A stretch of 7,206 nt of DNA from CALAEC01 sp050692915 (GTDB taxonomy: Bacteria; Actinomycetota; UBA4738; CALAEC01). This document shows positions 1 through 5,805 of this stretch, piece by piece. The notes beneath the pieces were generated by a model that saw nothing but the letters and a program-made list of their open reading frames with translations, was not told the origin of the DNA and searched no databases. The translations under genes and the position numbers were made by a program. The stretch lies in the NCBI GenBank assembly GCA_050692915.1, contig JBOGVU010000118.1, positions 1 to 7,206 of the forward strand, given 5' to 3'. Each line of letters begins with the position of its first letter. Position 1 is the first letter of the stretch.

Positions 1-437
1 GCCTCGCCGAACGAGAGCCCCGGAACCGCGCGCATCCGCCGGGAGGATTCCATGAGGAGCGACACCTTCTCCTCCAGGGAGACCGTGAAGGGATCCTCCT
101 GGACCACGGTCTCCCACGAGTCGGTGGCCGGCTCGATCTCGGCGAGCTGCACCGGTTCCCTGGGCAGCCGGGAGGCCGCCCGGGCGATCTCCACGGCCAG
201 TTCGGCGGTCCGCTCGACCTCGGCCGGATCCTCCGACCGCGCCGTGGCGGCGAAGCCCCAGAACCCATGCGCCAGAACCCGGATGCCGATCCCGTCGGAC
301 CTGGAGCGGTCGATGCCCTCCATCTCCTCGTTCTTCACGGTGATGGATTCGTTCTCCTCGAGGACCCACCGGGCATCGGCGTAGTCGGCTCCCGACTTTC
401 CGGCAGCCTCCACCGCGTGGCGCACGACGTCGAGCAG
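1..437 (-). CDS. tldD: TldD/PmbA-family metalloprotease, N-terminal part (truncated by window edge)
   Basis: Reading the minus strand gives about 145 codons without a stop. After a short helix (LDVVRHAVEAAGKSGADYAD) come the segments ESITVKNEEMEG, GIGIRVLAHGFWGFAATAR and EVERTAELAVEIARAA. These are the typical start of TldD/PmbA proteins, in particular the G-x-G-x-R-V-L-x-x-G-x-W-G-F-A signature. The family forms TldD/TldE-type heterodimeric cytosolic zinc proteases that degrade unfolded or modified peptides, as in microcin B17 and CcdA processing in E. coli. The zinc-binding HExxxH lies further downstream and is outside the window, so activity cannot be judged. No ATG precedes the conserved part. 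CTG at 437 has GGGAGG at 450-445 with a 7-base spacer and gives a family-like start; the first GTG is at 425 and has no close ribosome-binding site. It is transcribed divergently from the peptidase unit. Whether it is the TldD or the PmbA subunit is not certain; TldD fits better. Confidence 0.87.
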   Translation of the reverse strand, partial: MLDVVRHAVEAAGKSGADYADARWVLEENESITVKNEEMEGIDRSRSDGIGIRVLAHGFWGFAATARSEDPAEVERTAELAVEIARAASRLPREPVQLAEIEPATDSWETVVQEDPFTVSLEEKVSLLMESSRRMRAVPGLSFGE

Positions 438-496
438 TGCCGATCCTCCCTCGTCGACCGTAGGCCGGGCAGCCGAGTGGCCGTCGGCCGGAGGGC

Positions 497-590
497 GGTA
501 GCCTACCCCGACCGGCCGACACTGACCAGCGAGTGCCCCGAAGCTACCGACCGGGAGCCTACCGGCCGGCAGGCTACCTCCCAGTAGGTG
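497..590. repeat. Cluster of CTACC/GGTAG motifs with a 20-bp near-perfect palindrome (possible operator)
   Basis: In the intergenic region between the two divergent genes CTACC recurs at 503-507, 544-548, 559-563 and 574-578, with the inverse GTAGG at 584-588. Two dyads stand out. GGTAG-C-CTACC at 497-507 overlaps the tldD -10. AGCCTACCGG/CCGGCAGGCT at 556-575 pairs over 9 of 10 positions. The distances between motifs (about 41, 15 and 15 bases) are not a simple tandem repeat. The arrangement could bind a dimeric repressor serving both promoters, or form a hairpin in RNA. No known operator was recognised. Confidence 0.45.
500..528 (-). promoter_or_regulatory. Predicted sigma-A-type promoter for tldD
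   Basis: On the minus strand TGGTCA (528-523, 4 of 6 matches to TTGACA) is followed after exactly 17 bases by TAGGCT (505-500, TAnnnT type). The start of transcription would fall near 493, leaving a leader of about 56 bases that contains the GGGAGG ribosome-binding site at 450-445. The -10 lies inside the GGTAG-C-CTACC dyad, so a protein bound there would block this promoter. Confidence 0.5.
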
Positions 591-612
591 GCACGTCGGA
601 CGGAGACGGCGC

Positions 613-618
613 TATAAG
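613..618 (+). promoter_or_regulatory. Predicted -10 box for the leader ORF / M14 peptidase unit
   Basis: TATAAG matches TATAAT in 5 of 6 positions and is conspicuously AT-rich in this GC-rich stretch. Transcription would start near 625, giving a leader of about 27 bases before the ATG at 652. No convincing -35 lies 16-18 bases upstream (the sequence there is around TGGCACG), so the promoter may need an activator or use another sigma factor. Confidence 0.4.
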
Positions 619-651
619 CCTGGCGCGCCCTGAACGGAAGGAGATCCGCAC

Positions 652-795
652 ATGGGGAACACCCGCCCAGGCTCCCCGCCCGGGACGATGCCGCGACGCG
701 CAGGAGGAGACCCACGGCGGGGTGTCGAATCCGAGGGGCACGAGCAGTCCCGCCGCCCCGCGGCGCCATCGACTCCGAGAGGGAGGGACCGATGA
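652..795 (+). CDS. Small leader ORF (47 aa), translationally coupled to the M14 peptidase
   Basis: ATG at 652 has an ideal Shine-Dalgarno AAGGAG (638-643) with an 8-base spacer, and the TATAAG box lies 33 bases further upstream. The frame is open for 47 codons and ends with TGA at 793-795, which overlaps the peptidase start as ATGA. This is a classic coupling overlap. The product begins MGNTRPGSPPG and is rich in Pro, Arg, Gly and Ser. It has no hydrophobic stretch, no Cys, no signal peptide and no family that I recognise. It may be a regulatory upstream ORF whose translation delivers ribosomes to the peptidase start, rather than a protein with its own job. Chance openness is quite possible in DNA of this GC content; the evidence is the pairing of a strong ribosome-binding site with the exact overlap. 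Confidence 0.5.
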   Translation: MGNTRPGSPPGTMPRRAGGDPRRGVESEGHEQSRRPAAPSTPRGRDR

Positions 796-3700
796 AGAGG
801 CTCCAGGCGACCCTGCTGGTCGTGTTCCTGTCGTCCATTGGCCTTTCGGCCGTGACCCAGTCGGCCGTGGCCGTTCCCAACCCCGTGGCCACCACCGACG
901 CTGAGCACCTGGCGTTCGGACGGGTGTTCCCCGACCCACAGGGGTGTCTCGCATTCGGCGTGCCGGACCAGGACGGAGACGGGATCAAGGACACGCCCCA
1001 GGGTGTCTCCCCGTACGCCAAGGGCCGGGTGTGCACCGAGCAGTTCCTCGGCTACGACGAGGTCGTGGCCGGCTCCCAGTTCCTCCAGCAGAAGTACCCC
1101 CGCTTCCTCCAGGTGATCCGCCTGGACCAGGCCTTCGACAACGCGAACTACAGGTCGGCCGGAATCCCCACCGCGTTCGGCCCGGACGAGGACGGCAACC
1201 CCCAGGTGCTGTCCCGGGACCGCCGGCCCCTGTACCTGTTCAAGGTGACGGACGCGGAGTCGCCGATCCCGGAGGAGGACCGGCTCCACTTCGCCTACGC
1301 GTTGTCGATCCACGGCATCGAGCGCGCCGGGGTGGAGGGCGGCGTCCGGGCCATGGAGGACCTCATCACCTGGGCCGCCTGCGAGCAGGACCCCACCGCC
1401 GCGCCGGCCTGTGCGGTCGAGGGCCCCTTCCCCAAGGAGATCGTGGAGACGCCCACCAGCCACGAGGTCCCCACCGCCGGAGAGGTCCTCCGGCGGTCGG
1501 TGATCTACTTCGTCCCCCCGAACCCCGACGGGTGGCACCGCGGGGAGATCGGGGAAGGGGGCGTCTACTACCAGCGGTACAATGGGAACGGCGTCGACCT
1601 GAACCGGGATTGGCCGACCAAGGGCTACACCTACCGGCCGTACTCGCCGGGGTCTGAGCCCGAGACCAAGGCCTACACCGATGTGCTCACGGGCGTCCGC
1701 GATCGGACCTCGGGGGACCGGTTCGCCGGGGGCATCGACCTCCACGGGCAGCTCCTGGCAGTGGCGTTCTCCTTCACCCTGATCGGCGCGGGGGAGCGCG
1801 ACTTCCGGAAGAACTTCTCCACCGTGGACCAGTCGCTGCGGGCGTGGGAGGACCAGACCAAGCGTCTGTCGTGGTCCCCGTACATCGCCGACGCCAACCA
1901 GAACGGCCAGAACGACCCCGGGGAGTCCTGCCCCAACCGCAACCTCCTGGTCACCAGCGGGAACTTCCCATACTGCTACGCGGACCAGTGGGGCACGGTG
2001 GTCGACACGATCGGCTACCAGATCACCGGCGGGTTCGGGGACTGGTTCGACTCTCCGATCGGCCTCGACGCGGTGGGCATCGATAACGAGATGTCGATGT
2101 CCCACATCACCCCGAACAACATCTACGACCCCATCAACGAGCAGATGCACGTGGACGGGAACAAGGGGCTGATCTACTCGCAGATCGCGTCCATGGTCAC
2201 CGAGCAGGACTCCGACTTCGTCTACGACCCGCCGGGGAAGATCGGGTACGTGTTCAACCCGGAGCGGCTCGAGGTGGAGGCCTCGGACCGGCCCCAGAAC
2301 CCGGGGCTTCCCGCCCAGAACGACATCGACACCCTCATCCCGTGTGTCAACGAGGTTGACTGCGGCGGCGGCCGGTTCGTGATGGACGGAACCGCCCCGA
2401 CCCTCGAGTTCGAGGTCAGCGGGCCGGACCGGGGGATCTACAACGGCGGCATCACCGTGGAGGCCACGTTCCTCAACGCCGATGGGATCTCCACCGGGTC
2501 CCTGCCCCGGATCTCCCTCCAGACCTTCGTGGAGCAGCAGTGGCAGACCGTGGCCACCCACTTCGGACAGGGGGGAGCGCCCGACCTCTACCTCCCGGCT
2601 GGACAGGTCGTCACGGCCAACGACCCCGTCCCGGGGCGGTGGCGGGTCCGGGTCTCCAGCGGCGCCGGAGGGCCGGTGCGGCTGAACATCGACTTCAACC
2701 GGGTGGAGGCCGAGGCCAGCCCGGGCCAGGCCGCGATCTCGGCCTCGTCGATGGATTTCTTCGAGGATCTGAACGAGTACGTCCCCGCGGGCGCGGAGGA
2801 GCTGGCCCCGGTCGCGGTGGACCAGATCCTGGCGAACCCCCGGGTGCTGGACCAGTTCGACTCGCTGGTGGTCGTCGACGACTTCATGCCGGGGTTCGTC
2901 CCGGAGCCGGAGCCGCCGTTCATAGGTCCCCCCCAGGACCCGATCACCTTCCAGGTGCTGGGGGCCGACCCCGTGTCGGGCGAGGACCCCACGGTCGAGT
3001 TCGACGTTCTCGGCCAGCCGGAGGGCATCGACAACGACCGGATGGTGGTGACCAGCTCGTGGGAGGTTCCCAGCGACTGGGACGTCTACGTGGAGCAGTT
3101 CTTCAACGGCAAGTGGGTGGACCAGGGGTGCGAATGCACCTTCATCGCCAATGGCGAGGAGATCACCGTGACCACGCCCGAGCGTGGGCGGTGGCGGGTC
3201 CGGGTGGACAACTTCGCGGCGGCCCCCCAGCCGGTGGACGTGCGGGTGGAGTTCTTCTCCGACCCGCCGCCCGAAGGCGACGGCGACTCTGACGGGGGGC
3301 AGAGCCAGTACACGTCCGCCCAGTTCGATGCGTACTCGGGCGCCCTGGCCGGGTTCACCGCCGAGGGGGGCAACCTGGTGCTCACGGACGGAGCCCTGCA
3401 GGGCCTGAAGTCCCTGGGCATCGCCGGAGACTCCGGCGAGATCCGCTCCAACCAGCCGGGTGGCCGGGGGGCGGTTCCCCGGTTCGACATGGAGGTCTTC
3501 GGGCGAGGCAACCTGTGCACCCCCGACAGCCCGGATCCCCTCCTCAAGGATGTCTGCCTGCCCGGGACGGCGGGTGGCACCGCCCGGCAGGCCGTCGAGC
3601 CCGTGCCGCTCGGGTACACGCCGGACGCGACGCTCGATGGGGCCGTCGAGGCCAAGCTCAACCAGTTCTTCGTGGCCCGCGACGCGTGGGAGGAAGGGTG

Positions 3701-4736
3701 CGGCAAGGCCGATCCGGCGGAGTGCACCTCCGCGCTGCTCGGAGCGGGGGTGGGCCTGGGTGAGCGGCACTTCGGCGATGGCGTGATCCGGATCGCCGGC
3801 GCCATGCTCCCCGACCCGAACTTCGCCCCCGGTGGTCCCCGGGATATGCGCTTCGGCGTGGCGTCGTACGCGCTGACGTTCTCCGGGTGGCAGGCGTTCC
3901 TCAACCTGGTGGACTACCGGCGGCCCCGTCCCGACCTGGTGGTGGCGGACATGGCAGCCGCGTCCATCCCCCGGTCCGGTCGGACGGCGACGATCACGGC
4001 CACGATCGCCAACCAGGGCGATGCCGCGGCCGGTCCCTCGACGACGCAGTTCCTCCTCGACGGGGAGACGCTGCTGGGAACCGCCGAGACCCCCTCCATC
4101 CCCGCCGGGGGCTCGTCCCAGGTCTCCGTGACCTGGGACACCAGGGGGGTCAAGGGGGAGCACACCCTCCGGGCCATCGCCGATGCGGCCCAGGGCGTCC
4201 TGGAGTCGGACGAGACCAACAACGCCGGGACGCTGACCGTGTTCGTTCGGGGCAACCGGATCGAGAACGGCTCGTTCGAACAGGCCGACGGGAGCGGCCC
4301 GGCCGCCTGGACCGGCTCCGACACCGCGGCGGGCCAGACGGCCTGGTCCGATGACGGCACCGGCGGCTCCAGGGCGGCCAGGATCACGGGGACCGGTGGG
4401 AGCGTCCTCCTGGGCGGCTCGCCGTCGTGGACCAGCGATCCCATCGAGGTGGCGCCGGGCGAGGTGGTCGACCTGGTGGCCTCGGTTCGGACCTCCGCCG
4501 CGTCCTCGGCTCCCGCGCTGGGCCTCGTCTACCTCGGCGCGGCCGGGCAGGTCCTGGACACGGTGAGGGTCTTGACCGCGCCGCTGTCCACCGACGGCTT
4601 CGTCGACCTGGAGGACTCGGTGACGATCCCCGCCGGGGTGGCGGAGGTTCGGGTCGTCCTCACCGGGTTCGCCCCGACCGATACCAACACGTCGGGTACG
4701 GTCGTGTTCGACGACATCGGCCTGTACGCGACGTAG
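792..4736 (+). CDS. Secreted M14 zinc carboxypeptidase with long multidomain C-terminal region
   Basis: The 1314-residue product starts with a signal peptide (MKR, hydrophobic core, likely cleavage after AVA at about 27). The start at 792 has GGGAGGG (781-787) just upstream. The M14 domain spans about residues 85-470: zinc ligands H174-x-x-E177 and H318 (GIDLHG), substrate-binding N271-R272 (GVDLNRDW), NPDG at 244-247, and E433 in DNEMSMSH as the likely catalytic glutamate. So the active-site set appears complete and the protein should remove C-terminal residues from peptides, or cut peptidoglycan stems, outside the cell. Downstream come: a beta domain (about 537-635), a Rossmann/GATase1-like half (about 641-700), a second related beta domain (about 718-823), the apparent other half (about 838-1043), a CARDB adhesion-type domain (about 1047-1150, ending ESDETNNAGTLTV), and a CBM4/9-like beta domain (about 1156-1314, NGSFE ... 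VVFDDIGLY). Plain M14 enzymes have about 300-400 residues. No LPxTG or transmembrane anchor is present, so it is probably released or bound through its C-terminal domains. Substrate is unknown. Confidence 0.93.
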   Translation: MKRLQATLLVVFLSSIGLSAVTQSAVAVPNPVATTDAEHLAFGRVFPDPQGCLAFGVPDQDGDGIKDTPQGVSPYAKGRVCTEQFLGYDEVVAGSQFLQQKYPRFLQVIRLDQAFDNANYRSAGIPTAFGPDEDGNPQVLSRDRRPLYLFKVTDAESPIPEEDRLHFAYALSIHGIERAGVEGGVRAMEDLITWAACEQDPTAAPACAVEGPFPKEIVETPTSHEVPTAGEVLRRSVIYFVPPNPDGWHRGEIGEGGVYYQRYNGNGVDLNRDWPTKGYTYRPYSPGSEPETKAYTDVLTGVRDRTSGDRFAGGIDLHGQLLAVAFSFTLIGAGERDFRKNFSTVDQSLRAWEDQTKRLSWSPYIADANQNGQNDPGESCPNRNLLVTSGNFPYCYADQWGTVVDTIGYQITGGFGDWFDSPIGLDAVGIDNEMSMSHITPNNIYDPINEQMHVDGNKGLIYSQIASMVTEQDSDFVYDPPGKIGYVFNPERLEVEASDRPQNPGLPAQNDIDTLIPCVNEVDCGGGRFVMDGTAPTLEFEVSGPDRGIYNGGITVEATFLNADGISTGSLPRISLQTFVEQQWQTVATHFGQGGAPDLYLPAGQVVTANDPVPGRWRVRVSSGAGGPVRLNIDFNRVEAEASPGQAAISASSMDFFEDLNEYVPAGAEELAPVAVDQILANPRVLDQFDSLVVVDDFMPGFVPEPEPPFIGPPQDPITFQVLGADPVSGEDPTVEFDVLGQPEGIDNDRMVVTSSWEVPSDWDVYVEQFFNGKWVDQGCECTFIANGEEITVTTPERGRWRVRVDNFAAAPQPVDVRVEFFSDPPPEGDGDSDGGQSQYTSAQFDAYSGALAGFTAEGGNLVLTDGALQGLKSLGIAGDSGEIRSNQPGGRGAVPRFDMEVFGRGNLCTPDSPDPLLKDVCLPGTAGGTARQAVEPVPLGYTPDATLDGAVEAKLNQFFVARDAWEEGCGKADPAECTSALLGAGVGLGERHFGDGVIRIAGAMLPDPNFAPGGPRDMRFGVASYALTFSGWQAFLNLVDYRRPRPDLVVADMAAASIPRSGRTATITATIANQGDAAAGPSTTQFLLDGETLLGTAETPSIPAGGSSQVSVTWDTRGVKGEHTLRAIADAAQGVLESDETNNAGTLTVFVRGNRIENGSFEQADGSGPAAWTGSDTAAGQTAWSDDGTGGSRAARITGTGGSVLLGGSPSWTSDPIEVAPGEVVDLVASVRTSAASSAPALGLVYLGAAGQVLDTVRVLTAPLSTDGFVDLEDSVTIPAGVAEVRVVLTGFAPTDTNTSGTVVFDDIGLYAT
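2634..2653 (+). repeat. 20-bp exact repeat, copy 1 (codes GRWRVR)
   Basis: The 20 bases here recur exactly at 3186-3205, in the same reading frame, coding GRWRVR at residues 615-620 and 799-804 of the M14 protein. They mark the equivalent beta strand in its two related beta domains, so the likely explanation is domain duplication with retained codon use rather than a mobile repeat. Confidence 0.75.
3186..3205 (+). repeat. 20-bp exact repeat, copy 2 (codes GRWRVR)
   Basis: Second copy of the element at 2634-2653, in frame, in the second beta domain of the M14 protein. The flanking sequence differs clearly, so the duplication is not recent. Confidence 0.75.
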
Positions 4737-4755
4737 GCGTTCCCCGAGCGCCCGA

Positions 4756-4788
4756 GACGGAGCCGGCCCCCCGTGGGCCGGCTCCGTC
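4756..4788 (+). terminator. Strong GC-rich terminator hairpin after the M14 gene
   Basis: A perfect 14-bp stem (4756-4769 with 4775-4788; arm GACGGAGCCGGCCC) closes a 5-base loop, 19 bases after the peptidase stop codon. There is no U-tract behind it, as is common in actinobacterial terminators. It separates the peptidase unit from the dehydrogenase gene that starts 34 bases further on. Confidence 0.85.
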
Positions 4789-4822
4789 GTCCCCGGGTAT
4801 CGTTCCGCGGAGGAGGAGCTCC

Positions 4823-5755
4823 ATGGGCATGCTGGACGGGAAGGTCGTGGCGGTCACCGGCGCCGGGCGGGGGATCGGGCGAGGCGAGGCCCTCCTGGCG
4901 GCGGCGGAGGGCGCCCGGGTCGTGGTGAACGACGTCGGCGGCGACTGGGACGGGTCCGGACGTGACCCCCGCCCGGCCGCCGAGGTGGCGGAGGAGATCG
5001 GCGCCGCCGGCGGCGAGGCCGTGCCCCATCACGAGGACATCTCCGAGCCGGACGGCGCCGCCGGCCTCGTGGCCCTGGCCGTCGACACGTGGGGACGCAT
5101 CGACGCTGTGGTGAACAACGCCGGCATCCTCCGCGACCGGATGATCTTCAACATGTCGGTGGAGGAGTGGGACGCCGTGATCAAGGTGCACCTCCGTGGC
5201 ACGTTCCTGTGCACCCAGCGGGTCTGCGCGCACTGGCGGGACCGGTCGAAGGCGGGCGACCAGGTCACCGCGGCCATCGTGAACACCTCGAGCACCAGCG
5301 GGCTCCTGGGGATCCCCGGGCAGGCGAACTACGGGGCCGCCAAGGCCGGCATAGCCGCGTTCACCCAGATCGTGTCGATGGAGATGGCCCGGTACGGCGT
5401 CCGGGTGAACGCCATCGCCCCCGGCGCCCGAACCCGCATGACCGAGAAGACCTTCGGCGACCTCCGGACGCCGGCGGGGGACTTCGACCCCCTGGCGCCG
5501 GAGAACGTGGCGCCGCTGGTCGTGTACCTCTGTTCGGACGAGTCATCCGCGATCACCGGGCAGGTGTTCGGGATCACCGGCGGGCTGGTCCAGCTGTACC
5601 GGGGCTGGAGCCCGGTGTCCGAGCACGACCGTGAGGGCCGGTGGACCCCCGCGGAGCTGGCGGAACGGGTGCCGGCACTCTTCGGAGACCGCCCCACGGC
5701 CTACGCGCCAGATTCGTCGCCACTTCGCCGGATCACCGGCCTCGGGGACGCCTGA
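4823..5755 (+). CDS. SDR-family dehydrogenase, 3-hydroxyacyl-CoA dehydrogenase (MFE-2/HSD17B4) type
   Basis: The 310-residue protein is a classical short-chain dehydrogenase: cofactor motif TGAGRGIG (12-19), acidic D37 at the end of beta 2 (suggesting NAD rather than NADP), D72, NNAG (98-101), catalytic S157, Y170 and K174 (YGAAK). The insert NDVGGDWDGSGRDPRPAAEV after beta 2 and the VHLRGTF motif (122-128), with His where most SDRs have the active-site Asn, are features of the dehydrogenase domain of peroxisomal multifunctional enzyme type 2. Actinobacterial relatives act in beta-oxidation of fatty acyl or steroid side-chain CoA esters. The protein is cytosolic, with a C-terminal tail of about 50 residues (256-310) past the Rossmann core. 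ATG 4823 is chosen because GGAGGAGGAG (4809-4818) lies just before it; ATG 4829 is possible. The gene stands between a terminator and rmuC and no pathway partners are in view, so the exact substrate is open. An in-frame extension upstream overlaps the M14 gene and is not credible. Confidence 0.9.
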   Translation: MGMLDGKVVAVTGAGRGIGRGEALLAAAEGARVVVNDVGGDWDGSGRDPRPAAEVAEEIGAAGGEAVPHHEDISEPDGAAGLVALAVDTWGRIDAVVNNAGILRDRMIFNMSVEEWDAVIKVHLRGTFLCTQRVCAHWRDRSKAGDQVTAAIVNTSSTSGLLGIPGQANYGAAKAGIAAFTQIVSMEMARYGVRVNAIAPGARTRMTEKTFGDLRTPAGDFDPLAPENVAPLVVYLCSDESSAITGQVFGITGGLVQLYRGWSPVSEHDREGRWTPAELAERVPALFGDRPTAYAPDSSPLRRITGLGDA

Positions 5756-5770
5756 GCCCGGGGCGTGTCA

Positions 5771-5799
5771 CACCCCCTCCCTAGACTCGAACGGGGGTG
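5771..5799 (+). promoter_or_regulatory. Hairpin covering the rmuC ribosome-binding site
   Basis: CACCCCC (5771-5777) is the exact complement of GGGGGTG (5793-5799), leaving a 15-base loop. The right arm is the main part of the rmuC Shine-Dalgarno sequence. RNA reading through from the dehydrogenase gene could fold and hide this site. RNA starting at the predicted promoter in the loop would lack the left arm. The stem is seen directly; its regulatory role is inferred. Confidence 0.4.
5782..5787 (+). promoter_or_regulatory. Predicted -10 box for rmuC
   Basis: TAGACT fits the actinobacterial TAnnnT -10 pattern and lies 18 bases before the chosen start codon, so transcription would begin near 5794. 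No clear -35 is present at the normal distance (GTGTCA at 5765-5770 is only 11 bases away), so support is modest. Confidence 0.35.
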
Positions 5800-5805
5800 A
5801 CGACT

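Noticed and set aside
52..384. 110-codon plus-strand ORF
   Set aside because: Ser/Arg-rich and exactly opposite the conserved TldD frame; a shadow.
652..791. Riboswitch (for example a c-di-AMP type) in the peptidase leader
   Set aside because: A stem such as CGGCGGG (715-721) with CCCGCCG (749-755) can form, but I could not match a known aptamer core, and any GC-rich stretch gives such stems.
612..4163. 1183-codon open frame on the minus strand, antisense to the M14 gene
   Set aside because: It mirrors the M14 codons in a GC-rich genome where antisense frames stay open. Its translation is Arg/Gly/Val/Pro/His-rich with no recognisable domain, while the plus strand carries a full M14 active site.
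4798..4803. TATCGT as -10 box of the dehydrogenase gene
   Set aside because: It would place the -35 inside the terminator stem with no match to consensus and start transcription at the ribosome-binding site itself; too weak to list.
4427..4822. In-frame upstream extension of the dehydrogenase
   Set aside because: It overlaps the M14 coding region and the terminator, and the SDR fold begins right after ATG 4823, which has a strong ribosome-binding site.
5797..5805. GTG 5797 as start of rmuC
   Set aside because: It lies inside the probable Shine-Dalgarno of ATG 5806, and is 9 bases from the -10 box, a bit far for a leaderless start.
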